This document shows, piece after piece, positions 53,906 to 62,428 of a stretch of DNA of 64,000 bases. Position numbers and translations under genes: made by a program. The notes below the pieces were generated by a model. The model did no database searches and was not told where the DNA came from. It was given only the letters and a program-made list of their open reading frames with translations. Positions within the stretch are counted from its first letter, which is position 1. Every line of letters starts with the position of its first letter. This DNA is from Clostridium_AD sp036569345 (lineage in GTDB: Bacteria > Bacillota > Clostridia > Clostridiales > Clostridiaceae). The DNA lies in the NCBI RefSeq assembly GCF_036569345.1, contig NZ_DATCQT010000070.1, positions 1 through 64,000 of the forward strand, written 5' to 3'.

Positions 53906-54571
53906 ATGGCGAAATTATATGGTGTAGGGGTAGGACCTGGAGATAAGGAATTACTTACATTGAAAGCAATAAAAACTATTGGAAAATGTGATGTAATAGT
54001 AGTTCCAAGTGCTATGAATGGTGGGAAAAGTATAGCCCATGAAATAGCAGAAGAATATATTAATAAGGATTCAGAGGTGTTAGTTAAACATTTCCCTATG
54101 GGGGGAGCAGAACAGGAATCTAAAATATATGAAGCATTTAAAGCTATTGAAGAAAAGCTAAAAGCTGGGAAAGATGTGGCTTTCTTAACTATAGGGGATC
54201 CATTTGTTTATAGTACATACATTTATCTTATGAATTATATAAAGGAAAGCGGATACGAAGTTGAAACAGTTCCTGGAATAACATCATTTTGTGCAGCGGC
54301 TAGCATTGCTAATGAGTATTTAGTAATTGGGAACGAACCACTTTTAATACTTCCAGCATCTAGGCTTGATACTATAAAGGATGAAAAATTCTTAGTAATT
54401 ATGAAAGTTTATAAAGTAGAAGAAGAGGTATTAGATTGCCTTGAAGCAAAGGGTTATAAATATGTATATGTTAAAAAAGCAGGTAGAGAAGGACAAGAAG
54501 TTCTAAGAAATCGCGAAGATATATTGAAAAATAAAGAATATATGAGTTTAATAATTGCTAAGAAAGAATAA
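53906..54571 (+). CDS. cbiL: Cobalt-precorrin-2 C20-methyltransferase
   Basis: First ring methylation after cobalt insertion. 221 residues. Signatures GVGVGPGDKELLTLKA, FLTIGDPFVYSTYIYL and TVPGITSFCAAA; IVVPSAMNGGKS is typical for CbiL. Ribosome site GGAGG. REP-like sequences follow. Confidence 0.93.
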   Translation: MAKLYGVGVGPGDKELLTLKAIKTIGKCDVIVVPSAMNGGKSIAHEIAEEYINKDSEVLVKHFPMGGAEQESKIYEAFKAIEEKLKAGKDVAFLTIGDPFVYSTYIYLMNYIKESGYEVETVPGITSFCAAASIANEYLVIGNEPLLILPASRLDTIKDEKFLVIMKVYKVEEEVLDCLEAKGYKYVYVKKAGREGQEVLRNREDILKNKEYMSLIIAKKE

Positions 54572-54580
54572 GGATAAGTT

Positions 54581-54630
54581 GGGGACGGGTATCAACTTAT
54601 AAGAATCAAGCTGAAACAGGTAACAACTAA
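54581..54630 (+). repeat. Two degenerate REP-like elements between cbiL and cbiF
   Basis: 54581-54600 (GGGGACGGGTATCAACTTAT) and 54612-54630 (GAAACAGGTAACAACTAAT). Confidence 0.7.
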
Positions 54631-54655
54631 TTCTAAGAAAGGATAGGTGAATTTA

Positions 54656-55408
54656 ATGGTTTATTTTATAGGCGCAGGACCAGGGGATGTAGATTTAATA
54701 ACAGTTAAAGGAAGAAATATATTATCTAGTGCAGATGTAGTTATCTATGCGGGATCATTAGTAAGTGCGGAGCATATTGACTTTTGCAAAAAAGATGTAG
54801 TAGTTCACAATTCAGCTTCCATGACTCTCGAGGATGTTATAGAAGTTATGAGAATAGCACATAGTGAGAATAAAAATGTAGTAAGGTTACATACTGGAGA
54901 TCCAGCTATATATGGAGCTATAAAAGAGCAGATGGATGAGTTAGATAAATTAAATATAGATTATTCTATAGTGCCAGGAGTAAGTTCATTCTCAGCAGCA
55001 GCATCTGTTATAAAAAAAGAATTTACGCTCCCAAGTGTAACTCAAACACTAATTCTTACAAGAGTCGAGGGTAGAACGCCAGTACCTGAAACAGAGGATT
55101 TAGAAAAGCTTGCGTCTGTCGGAGCATCTATGGCTATTTTCTTATCTATAAGTATGATAGATAAAGTAGTTGCAAAACTTAAAGCAGGTTACAAAAGAAA
55201 TGTTTCAATAGCTGTGATTGAAAGAGCTACATGGCCGGATGAAAGAGCTATTATTGGAACTTTGGATGATATAGCAGAGAAGGTAAAGGCAGCTAATATA
55301 ACAAAATGTGCTCAGATTCTTGTAGGTGATTTTATAGATTGCGAATATGACAAGAGCCTTTTGTATGATAAGACTTTTACTCATATGTTTCGCGAAGGAA
55401 TAAAATAG
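54656..55408 (+). CDS. cbiF: Cobalt-precorrin-4 C11-methyltransferase
   Basis: Methylates C11. 250 residues. FIGAGPGDVDLITVKGR at the N-terminus, VVRLHTGDPAIYGAI, SIVPGVSSFSAAA and LTRVEGRTPVPE, a CbiF/CobM hallmark. An in-frame GTG at 54647 belongs to the ribosome site, so I start at the ATG. Followed after 20 bp by cbiH. Confidence 0.95.
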   Translation: MVYFIGAGPGDVDLITVKGRNILSSADVVIYAGSLVSAEHIDFCKKDVVVHNSASMTLEDVIEVMRIAHSENKNVVRLHTGDPAIYGAIKEQMDELDKLNIDYSIVPGVSSFSAAASVIKKEFTLPSVTQTLILTRVEGRTPVPETEDLEKLASVGASMAIFLSISMIDKVVAKLKAGYKRNVSIAVIERATWPDERAIIGTLDDIAEKVKAANITKCAQILVGDFIDCEYDKSLLYDKTFTHMFREGIK

Positions 55409-55428
55409 ATAGTGAAGGGGATGTTAAA

Positions 55429-56145
55429 TTGGGGAAATTATATGTGATAGGAATAGGCCCAGGTGGACTTAAACATATGACAATAAAAGCAATGGAAGCC
55501 ATTAAAGAAAGTGATATGGTTGTAGGTTATAACAAATATATAGATATGATAAAACCATTATTAGAAGATAAGGAAATATTCTCTACAGGCATGAAGGGTG
55601 AAGAAGAAAGATGCAAAAAGGCACTAGAACTCAGCCATAATAAGATAGTTAGTGTAATTAGTACCGGTGATTCTGGAATTTACGGAATGGCAGGGTTAAT
55701 TCTTCAGCTTCGTGTGGATGAAGAAGTTGAGGTTATTCCAGGAGTTACAGCATCTTCTGCTGCAGCTTCAGTACTCGGAGCACCACTAATGCATGACAAT
55801 TGTAACATAAGTTTAAGTGATTTAATGACACCATATGAATTGATTCAAAACAGAGTGAATCTAGCTGCAGAAGGTGATTTTGTTATATCATTATACAATC
55901 CTAAAAGTAAGGGTAGACCTCATTATTTAAGAGAGTGTATAAATATTATAAAAATGCACAGAGACGGAACTACGCCAATAGCTATAGTTAAAAATGCGCT
56001 TAGAGATGGACAAGAAGTAAATATAGCTACATTAGATACCTTTGACGAGAACATGGCTGACATGATGTCGATTGTTATAATAGGAAACAGCCAAAGTTAC
56101 GTAAAAGATGGTAAGTTTATAACACCAAGGGGTTACAAGGTTTAG
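55429..56145 (+). CDS. cbiH: Cobalt-precorrin-3 C17-methyltransferase (ring contraction)
   Basis: Methylates C17 and drives ring contraction. 238 residues, TTG start. Signatures YVIGIGPGGLKHMTIKA, VSVISTGDSGIYGMAGL, EVIPGVTASSAAASVLGAPLMHD-like and SLYNPKSKGR. No fused CbiG domain; cbiG is a separate gene at 36720. Confidence 0.94.
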   Translation: MGKLYVIGIGPGGLKHMTIKAMEAIKESDMVVGYNKYIDMIKPLLEDKEIFSTGMKGEEERCKKALELSHNKIVSVISTGDSGIYGMAGLILQLRVDEEVEVIPGVTASSAAASVLGAPLMHDNCNISLSDLMTPYELIQNRVNLAAEGDFVISLYNPKSKGRPHYLRECINIIKMHRDGTTPIAIVKNALRDGQEVNIATLDTFDENMADMMSIVIIGNSQSYVKDGKFITPRGYKV

Positions 56146-56173
56146 GGAACAGAGGAAAGTCTGGGAAGATCGA

Positions 56174-56228
56174 GGGACGGTTAACAACTAATCAGACAAT
56201 AAAGTGGGGGGACGGTTAACAACTATTA
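56174..56228 (+). repeat. Two plus-orientation REP-like elements after cbiH
   Basis: 56174-56192 and 56207-56228. Confidence 0.82.
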
Positions 56229-56256
56229 AGCTTTTAGCATATCCCAAAAGGGGAAA

Positions 56257-56318
56257 GTTCTTAACTGTCCCCTCAATCACTTGTTATTACAAACGCCACT
56301 TAATTGTTAACCGTCCCC
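56257..56318 (-). repeat. Two minus-orientation REP-like elements before cbiJ
   Basis: A degenerate copy at 56257-56273 and a good one at 56299-56318. With the plus pair at 56174 they form an inverted cluster. Confidence 0.78.
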
Positions 56319-56359
56319 AACTAAATCCCCAACTATTTGAAGGATGTGATTGAATAAAG

Positions 56360-57124
56360 ATGATAGGTTTAATTGTAGGTACTTCAGAAGGAAAAAATAT
56401 TCTCTCAGGATTAAATGAGTTTACGGATGATATCCTTATATCAACAGCTACAGCTTATGGTGTTGAGCTTTTGAAAGATTATAAATATAGAATTTTCAAT
56501 GAGAAACCATTAGATTTAGTGGGGCTTAAGCAAGTTATAAAAAATAATGATATAAAAATTTTAATCGATGCATCCCATCCTTATGCATTGGAAATTACTA
56601 AAAATGCAATTGAAGCATGTAAAATAAACGGAGTACAATATGTTAGGTACGAGAGGCCACCTGTTGTAGAAAAGTTTAAAGATAATAAAAATGTTATTGT
56701 AGTAGAAAATTATGGTAGTCTTTATAAACATCTTAAAACAATAGATGGAACTATTTTAAATACCACTGGTAGCAGAAATATAGATAAAATTCTAGATTTC
56801 AAGTTGAATAATAGGATAATACATCGGGTTTTACCTTCCGTTAAGGTTTTAGAAGAAATTTTAGAGCTAGGAGTAAATGTTGAAGACATAGTAGCGATGA
56901 AGGGCCCAGTAGGATATGAACTTAATAAAGGGTTCATAAAAGAATACAATGCTAAAGCAATACTTATGAAGGATAGCGGAGTTCAAGGTGGAACCGAAGA
57001 TAAAATAAGAGCAGCTATAGATAATAACATACCAGCTTTTATAATAGGTAGAAAGGCTATGGAATATTCAAAAGTGTTTTATAGTGAGTTAGAACTTGTG
57101 AAATATATTTCAAGTTTAATATGA
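56360..57124 (+). CDS. cbiJ: Cobalt-precorrin-6A reductase
   Basis: NAD(P)H-dependent reduction of the corrin macrocycle. 254 residues. CbiJ/CobK segments: LIVGTSEGKNILSGL, ILIDASHPYALEITKNA, RYERPP and LNTTGSRNIDKIL, with MKGPVGYELN and LMKDSGVQGGTEDK late. Last gene of the operon; the following gap to 57387 is AT-rich with no terminator that I can define. Confidence 0.94.
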   Translation: MIGLIVGTSEGKNILSGLNEFTDDILISTATAYGVELLKDYKYRIFNEKPLDLVGLKQVIKNNDIKILIDASHPYALEITKNAIEACKINGVQYVRYERPPVVEKFKDNKNVIVVENYGSLYKHLKTIDGTILNTTGSRNIDKILDFKLNNRIIHRVLPSVKVLEEILELGVNVEDIVAMKGPVGYELNKGFIKEYNAKAILMKDSGVQGGTEDKIRAAIDNNIPAFIIGRKAMEYSKVFYSELELVKYISSLI

Positions 57125-57387
57125 TTAGAAGTGCCCATAAGGGGAGGACTGGTTGCAATTAGCCGTTCTTCTCTTTTCTGTCCAATGTTTTTTATGGCTT
57201 AATAATAAATATATGGAAAAATGAAACTAAATTGTAATAATAAACGTTATTTAAACATGGTCCTAGCAGTTCTATTAGTTAAAATATAATTATAATAATG
57301 GAACATTAAACCATAATTAATAATTGATTAAGTAGAGTTAATAAAAAATATTAAGATATATCTAAACAAATGGAGGGGTAGAAATAT

Positions 57388-59136
57388 ATGAACAAGAAAA
57401 TCATAAGTTCAATTCTTACTGCATTAATGATAGCAGGATCAACATCTTTAACGGCTTTTGCAGCAATGAATAAAGGTACTGTTGTAATAGGACACAATGC
57501 TTTTGATTTAGAGTATGCTAATGACCCATCGAATTTTAATGAAATAACTGATGCGATAGTTGCAGGTGGGGAAGTTTATGTTAAAGGTTTCGACGGTATT
57601 TGGAGTGACAATAATACAGGATTAGAAGTATCTGCAAGCATTATACCAGCAGTAGTTTATAAGAGTGCTACTGAAACAACTAACTTTGCTGCACAAGATA
57701 AAGATGTTGTTAGTGAAGCTTTAAAAGTAACATCAGTAAGTGATATTAATATTTCAAAGAATACAGGTGATATTTATACATTACCAAAAACTGTGACAGT
57801 AACTTTAGCTGATCAATCAACTAAAGAACTAGCTGTAACATGGGACAAGGTAGCAGATACAAAAGTAGCTGGAACATTTACATACATTGGTACATTAACA
57901 ATGGTGGATGGAGTAGTAAATACAGGTAACGTAACAGTAACAGCTAAATTAATTGTTGTAGATAACATAATAAAAGTGGCATCTGTAAGTTTAAATAAAA
58001 CTATAGATACATTAACAGTGGGAGATGTTGATACTCTAATTACAACAATAGCTCCAATTAATGCAGCAAACAAGGATGTAACATGGACAACCTCAAATTC
58101 AAAAGTGGCAACTGTAGCTAATGGAGTTGTAACGGCATTAGCTGCGGGAACAACAAACATTACAGCAACAACTGTAGAGGGAAGTAAAATAGCAAATTGC
58201 AGCGTTACCGTAAATAATAAATTAGGATATGTGAATAATAATTTGCTTGGCTACGATCTAAGTGTAAGATCAACGGCTGATATAAATCCCAATAATGTGT
58301 TAGGGTATATGTTTAAATATGAAAAGATTGAAATTTTAGATACAGTAACTGGTACAGACAATAAGTTGTGGGATAAAATTATTTATAATGGTAGCATTGG
58401 CTATGTATCTGATCCATACATACAACTTTACACTTCTCCAGGAGATAATGTAGTTAATATTGCAAAAAATATTACTAAGCAATTTGAAGGAACTTCACAA
58501 ATTGCGGGGAATTTTGATGGACAAGGATTATCACTAGGATACCTTCAATGGGCTATAGGACCAGACACAAAAACATTGCAGCCCCTACTAAATAGAATGG
58601 ATAGAGAATATAATACTGAAACGAGAGACATTTTTGGAACAAACTATAATACAATTCATAACATTATTAATACACCAGAGGAGCAGTTTAACTGGGCTAA
58701 AGGTATTAATGATTTCTCGAATAATATTATAGAGCCTTGGCATACTCAATTTGTTAATTTAATAAATACTCAGGACTTTATAAAGATTGAAAAAGATGCA
58801 GAGGTATTTTCAATTAATCAAGCAATGAATATATGTAATAAGTACAATCTAAAAACTATAAGAGGTTTTGCTCTTGCTTTTGATATTACAGTTCAAAATG
58901 GAAGCATAAGCCCAGCAGCTACAAAAATTATTGATGATGTATTTGTGGGAACCCCTAACATCAGCGAAGAAAATCTTCTAGGTGTTATCGCAAACGCAGT
59001 AGCAAATAGCTCAGTTACTAATTCAGCAGATGTTCTCTCAAGAAAAATGGCCATAGTCAATGGACAAGGAACTGTTCACGAAATTACACTTGATTTAGAT
59101 AAAAATTTTGGACTAAGTGATACTAACTGGAGATAA
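57388..59136 (+). CDS. Secreted multi-domain protein with bacterial Ig-like, SH3 and a possible chitosanase-like domain
   Basis: A 582-residue exported protein. Signal peptide ending near AFAA (about residue 26). Order: a start segment to about residue 105; an Ig-like (Big_4-type) repeat, about 110-190 (TVTVTLADQSTKELAVTW); a Big_2 domain, about 195-275 (KVATVANGVVTALAAGTTNITAT); an SH3-like segment, about 280-350 (LSVRSTADINPNNVLGYM, GYVSDPYIQLY); and a C-terminal domain, about 355-582 (QFEGTSQIAGNFDGQGLSLGYLQWA). The last resembles a lysozyme/chitosanase-like fold, but I cannot name the family with confidence. Likely cell-wall directed. Confidence 0.8.
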   Translation: MNKKIISSILTALMIAGSTSLTAFAAMNKGTVVIGHNAFDLEYANDPSNFNEITDAIVAGGEVYVKGFDGIWSDNNTGLEVSASIIPAVVYKSATETTNFAAQDKDVVSEALKVTSVSDINISKNTGDIYTLPKTVTVTLADQSTKELAVTWDKVADTKVAGTFTYIGTLTMVDGVVNTGNVTVTAKLIVVDNIIKVASVSLNKTIDTLTVGDVDTLITTIAPINAANKDVTWTTSNSKVATVANGVVTALAAGTTNITATTVEGSKIANCSVTVNNKLGYVNNNLLGYDLSVRSTADINPNNVLGYMFKYEKIEILDTVTGTDNKLWDKIIYNGSIGYVSDPYIQLYTSPGDNVVNIAKNITKQFEGTSQIAGNFDGQGLSLGYLQWAIGPDTKTLQPLLNRMDREYNTETRDIFGTNYNTIHNIINTPEEQFNWAKGINDFSNNIIEPWHTQFVNLINTQDFIKIEKDAEVFSINQAMNICNKYNLKTIRGFALAFDITVQNGSISPAATKIIDDVFVGTPNISEENLLGVIANAVANSSVTNSADVLSRKMAIVNGQGTVHEITLDLDKNFGLSDTNWR

Positions 59137-59157
59137 TATATCTAAAGAAATATAAAA

Positions 59158-59197
59158 AATAGCTGTAGCAAAAGTTAATTTTGCTACAGCTATTTCT
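59158..59197 (+). terminator. Terminator after the secreted protein gene
   Basis: A 17-bp stem (AAATAGCTGTAGCAAAA and complement) with a 4-nt loop and T-rich tail. Confidence 0.88.
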
Positions 59198-59272
59198 TTA
59201 ACGACATTTCAGAAGGAAAGTCTCCCACGGTTATAAGGTGGTGTTACAAACTATAACAAAGAGAAAATTTTA

Positions 59273-59473
59273 GTGGGAGTACAAATCTCCTTCTGGAGTT
59301 ATAGGTTCTTTGCTTCTTCAAAATTGTGTAACTATTGTGGTAGTAAGAATATTATGTTGACCTTAAGTGATAGGGAATGGACCTGCAGCGGATGTAACAA
59401 AAAACATGACAGAGATATAAATGCCTCACTAAATATACGAGGCGAAGGAATGAGACTCCTAGGTTTAGTGTAA
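59273..59473 (+). pseudogene. C-terminal remnant of an IS605-type TnpB (RNA-guided nuclease)
   Basis: A 66-codon fragment with the zinc finger CNYCGSKNIMLTLSDREWTCSGC (read in parts) and the RuvC-III segment HDRDINASLNI. The N-terminal RuvC-I/II parts are missing; upstream sequence is unrelated. The fragment is followed by a probable right-end/guide-RNA region at 59474-59640. Not expected to be active. Confidence 0.85.
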
Positions 59474-59640
59474 TATATACGTGAGGCACCACTTGGGACA
59501 GTGGTAAGAGCCTGTCCTCTAATTACTAGAGAAGCAAAAGTATTACTTTTGTAGGAGAACATGTTAGACCATTAACTCGCACGAGTTAAGGCTGTGTCCG
59601 ATGAAACAGGAATCCTGTGACTTTAGTCATGGGTAGTTCA
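59474..59640 (+). mobile_element. IS605-type right end with probable omega-RNA scaffold
   Basis: Downstream of the tnpB remnant. It ends with CCTGTGACTTTAGTCATGGG, a hairpin typical of IS605 right ends, followed by TAGTTCA where host sequence begins. In intact elements this region encodes the 3' part of the guide RNA. The left end and tnpA are not seen. Confidence 0.7.
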
Positions 59641-59876
59641 AAACTAGAAGTTGAATCATTAAATTGAAATTCATACACAAAAGTAAAAGCTTTATTAGAT
59701 GAAGAACCATCTTTAGCTATGATCTTATAAACTTCTGAAGTAGTAATAGTTCTAGGGTTACTATCCTCACTCAGGACGTAGTCGGTAATATTAGATGAAA
59801 TAATGTATTCTTGTACTCCAGCTCCATAGGTTTTTTTAACATAGTAACCGCCCCAAACATCTCCCACCTTGTCCAA
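59641..59876 (-). pseudogene. Truncated hypothetical gene interrupted by the IS right end
   Basis: A minus-strand reading frame (about 80 codons) that looks coding: VGDVWGGYYVKKTYGAG, EYIISSNITDYVL, TSEVYKIIAKDGSS. It runs into the IS end at its 3' side, where the reading frame changes to IS sequence, and no good start or ribosome site precedes it. Probably a broken gene. Confidence 0.5.
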
Positions 59877-59888
59877 TAGCCATTAGCC

Positions 59889-59909
59889 TATTAGTTGTTA
59901 ACCGTCCCA
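59889..59909 (-). repeat. Isolated REP-like element
   Basis: TATTAGTTGTTAACCGTCCCA; minus orientation; the most downstream copy in the window. Confidence 0.78.
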
Positions 59910-59947
59910 CCTCTATTCCATCTATTCCCCAGCAATAAATGATTTTA

Positions 59948-59986
59948 TGTATCACTATTGATACACATATATCATTATGCTATAAT
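59948..59986 (+). promoter_or_regulatory. degV promoter with overlapping operator-like palindrome
   Basis: TTGATA (59958-59963), 17-nt spacer, TATAAT (59981-59986). TGTATCA, 4 nt, TGATACA (59948-59965) overlaps the -35 and could bind the PadR regulator encoded downstream. Confidence 0.7.
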
Positions 59987-60017
59987 AATGATATTACTAA
60001 ATGTAGGAGGAGTTAAT

Positions 60018-60866
60018 TTGGATAAAATAGCGCTGATAACGGACACTACAAGTGATTTAAGAAGTGAAGCCATAGGTAAATATAATATAAATGTATTGCC
60101 TTTTAGGATTATCTATTCTGATAGAGAATATCAGGATAACATAGATATTACGCCGCAAGAGGTTTATGATAATATGAAAAAAGAAGTACCTACATCCTCA
60201 TTGCCATCAATGAAGGATATGGAGGAATTGTTTTTAAGATTAGAAGAAGAAGGATACACTCATGCTATAGCAGTAACGCTGTCTACTGGGTTATCGGGTA
60301 TATTTAATGCAATGAAACTCACAAGTGAAAATCATCCAGGTATTATTACCCACGTATGTGATTCACAGTCCATTGCTCTTGGTGAAGGATTAATAGTAAC
60401 AGAATGTGGAAAGTTAATACAAGAAGGAAAAAGTTTTGATGAGGTTGTTGCAGCTATTCCTTCTATTAAAAAGAGAATACATCTTTATTTTGTAGTAGGT
60501 ACTTTAGAGTACTTGAAAAAAGGTGGAAGGATAGGGAAAGTTGCTGGCACAATAGCAGAGCTTTTAAACATAAAACCTATAATCTCAATAGATACAGACG
60601 GCAAGTATATCACAGCTGAAAAGGTAAGAGGTAGAAAACAATCTCTTAATAAACTTATTGAACTTACAAATAACATTTTAGATAAAAAAAAGTGTAAGGT
60701 TTATATAATGCATGGTGACGCATTAGAAGAATCTAAGAAAGTAATGGAAAAAATAGGGGAACATCCAAACGTTATCTCCATAGAATTTGGAGGATATATA
60801 AGTCCTGTATCAGGAGTTCATAGTGGACCCGGTTTAGTAGGAATGATTTGTATAGAGGAACCTTAG
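60018..60866 (+). CDS. DegV family lipid-binding protein
   Basis: A 282-residue protein of the DegV (FakB-like) family, which binds fatty acids; one branch serves fatty-acid kinase. Seen: LITDTTSDL at the N-terminus, PTSSLPSMKD and GRIGKVAGTIAELLNIKPI, plus GPGLVGM near the end. TTG start after AGGAGG; the frame extends upstream into the promoter, which rules out an earlier start. A PadR regulator follows 6 bp later. Confidence 0.9.
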   Translation: MDKIALITDTTSDLRSEAIGKYNINVLPFRIIYSDREYQDNIDITPQEVYDNMKKEVPTSSLPSMKDMEELFLRLEEEGYTHAIAVTLSTGLSGIFNAMKLTSENHPGIITHVCDSQSIALGEGLIVTECGKLIQEGKSFDEVVAAIPSIKKRIHLYFVVGTLEYLKKGGRIGKVAGTIAELLNIKPIISIDTDGKYITAEKVRGRKQSLNKLIELTNNILDKKKCKVYIMHGDALEESKKVMEKIGEHPNVISIEFGGYISPVSGVHSGPGLVGMICIEEP

Positions 60867-60872
60867 ATAAAA

Positions 60873-61328
60873 GTGGCTGATATATTAAATAAAGAAAGTG
60901 AGATAGACATTAGGGCGCAGGAAAAAATACTGTACGTTGAATACAAGAAAAAACTTTTGGAACTTAGAAAAGTTAAAAAGGAAAAAGAGGCAGTGGGGCA
61001 AGTATTCACAAAAGGGTTACTACCTTTGTACGTGTTATTTATTTTAAGTTTAGGTGAAACTAATGGGAATGATATATCTCATAAAATTGGTGATCGAACA
61101 AATGGTCTTTGGATTCCTAGTACAGGCGGGATATATCCTCTTTTGAAAAGATTAGAAAAGGAAAAATTGGTTATTGGAGAATGGAATGATTCTAAGAAAG
61201 CACAAAAAATTTATAAAATAACTGATGAAGGTAGAGAGCAGCTAGAAAATAAAAAATACTTACTACAAGATAAGATTGAAGAAGCTTTAGAAGTATTTAA
61301 AATAATTTATAATGACTTATATAATTGA
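60873..61328 (+). CDS. PadR-family transcriptional regulator
   Basis: A 151-residue winged-helix regulator. Middle segment LPLYVLFILSLGETNGNDISHKI and STGGIYPLLKRLEKEKLV are characteristic; the C-terminus forms the dimerisation helix. GTG start, 6 bp after degV, so cotranscribed. The palindrome in the degV promoter is a plausible target; effector unknown. Confidence 0.88.
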   Translation: MADILNKESEIDIRAQEKILYVEYKKKLLELRKVKKEKEAVGQVFTKGLLPLYVLFILSLGETNGNDISHKIGDRTNGLWIPSTGGIYPLLKRLEKEKLVIGEWNDSKKAQKIYKITDEGREQLENKKYLLQDKIEEALEVFKIIYNDLYN

Positions 61329-61343
61329 AAGAGGTGAAGGCAT

Positions 61344-61913
61344 ATGCCATTACCACAAGAAAATAAGAACTACACTTATGAAGATTATTTAAATTGGACA
61401 GAAGATGAAAGATGCGAATTAATTGAAGGAATAAAACATAGGCAAGAAGCACCAGTATGGCAGCACCAAGCAATTACTTTTGAGTTAGGCAGGCAATTCG
61501 GAAATTATTTGATAGGGAAATCTTGCAGAGCATTTACCGCCCCCTTTGATTTAATAATATCTGATGATGTAATTGAAGAAGCTAAGTCAAAAAATGTAGT
61601 TCAGCCAGATCTTTTAGTTATTTGTAATAAAAGTGGATTAAAAGGTACTGGATATTTTGGTGTGCCAGATTTAATTATTGAAGTATGCTCACCATCTACA
61701 ATGAGAAATGACAAAGTTTTAAAGTTTGATAAATATGAAAAGATCGGGGTAAAAGAATATTGGATAATTGAGCCAGAAGGTAAATTTATAAGTATATTTA
61801 CCTTACAGGAAAATAAAAGATATGGAAGACCTGAAATATATACAGAAGTTGATAACGTAAAGGTAGGTATTTTCGAAAATTTTATAGTTGATTTGAAATT
61901 GGGTTTTGGTTAA
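61344..61913 (+). CDS. Uma2/DUF820 family nuclease-fold protein
   Basis: A 189-residue protein of the Uma2 family (PD-(D/E)XK fold). Seen: YTYEDYLNWTEDERCELIEG, VQPDLLVI, then PDLIIEVCSPST with the acidic residues of the fold, and EYWIIEPEGK. Biological role unknown; widely copied in Firmicutes and Cyanobacteria. It follows padR by 15 bp; ribosome site AAGAGG. Confidence 0.88.
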   Translation: MPLPQENKNYTYEDYLNWTEDERCELIEGIKHRQEAPVWQHQAITFELGRQFGNYLIGKSCRAFTAPFDLIISDDVIEEAKSKNVVQPDLLVICNKSGLKGTGYFGVPDLIIEVCSPSTMRNDKVLKFDKYEKIGVKEYWIIEPEGKFISIFTLQENKRYGRPEIYTEVDNVKVGIFENFIVDLKLGFG

Positions 61914-61957
61914 TATCAAGTAGAGAATAGATAATGATTTATATAATTAAAGACTAA

Positions 61958-62000
61958 ACATAAAAAGCTACTGGTGAATTCACCTGTAGCTTTTTATGTT
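61958..62000. terminator. Terminator after the Uma2-family gene
   Basis: A 15-bp outer stem AACATAAAAAGCTAC with an inner GGTGAATTCACC palindrome; T-run on the plus side. Confidence 0.85.
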
Positions 62001-62025
62001 ATTTGTTATTGGAAACACATACTTC

Positions 62026-62193
62026 CTATATTAAAATGCTGATAAACGGATTATTATTTAGTTTTTTTATAATATCTTCAGGCATTTCCATTTTTTTAAC
62101 TTGCATAAGAGGCAGAAGCGGATATAATCCATATAATTTCTTATTAATGATTAGGTCCTTCTTGAGCTCCCATACTTTAATATAGTAAGCCAT
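62026..62193 (-). pseudogene. Fragment of a Rpn-type nuclease/transposase-like gene
   Basis: A 55-codon minus-strand frame (YYIKVWELKKDL, KKLYGLYPLLPLMQVK) with in-frame stop upstream. The composition resembles the C-terminal part of Rpn-like PD-(D/E)XK proteins, but the match is weak. Family assignment is tentative. Confidence 0.45.
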
Positions 62194-62394
62194 TTCTAAA
62201 CATGCAGGCTACCGCCTTAAACATATTTGGAAGTAAGTATAATCTAAATTAAAAGGAATGAAATTTTGGATTATGAGAAAACAAAAGGCTCATATAATAC
62301 GTTCACGTATATATAGAAGTCTCTTACCGAGTCTAAAGAAATTAATTCGAATAAATTCTAAAACTTTTTTAAATCCTGACAAGTTCATCTTAAG
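62194..62394. other. Non-coding gap
   Basis: No gene, repeat or structured RNA that I can identify in either strand. Confidence 0.5.
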
Positions 62395-62428
62395 AACTGC
62401 CCCCTGTCAAATTTGACAGGGGGCAGTT
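62395..62428. repeat. Perfect 34-bp palindrome
   Basis: AACTGCCCCCTGTCAAA and its exact complement, with no loop, followed by Ts. A strong hairpin, G/C-rich in an AT-rich region; possibly a terminator or a mobile-repeat end. Confidence 0.75.

Noticed and set aside
42639..56318. GGGACGG-type repeats taken as a CRISPR array
   Set aside because: The repeats are dispersed, in both orientations, with irregular spacing and degenerate copies; they lie in intergenic gaps and no cas genes are present.
57813..58160. 115-codon antisense frame in the Ig-like protein gene
   Set aside because: Val/Thr-rich mirror of the Ig-like repeats.
62003..62185. 60-codon plus-strand frame
   Set aside because: The minus strand here reads as a gene remnant, while the plus frame has no ribosome site.
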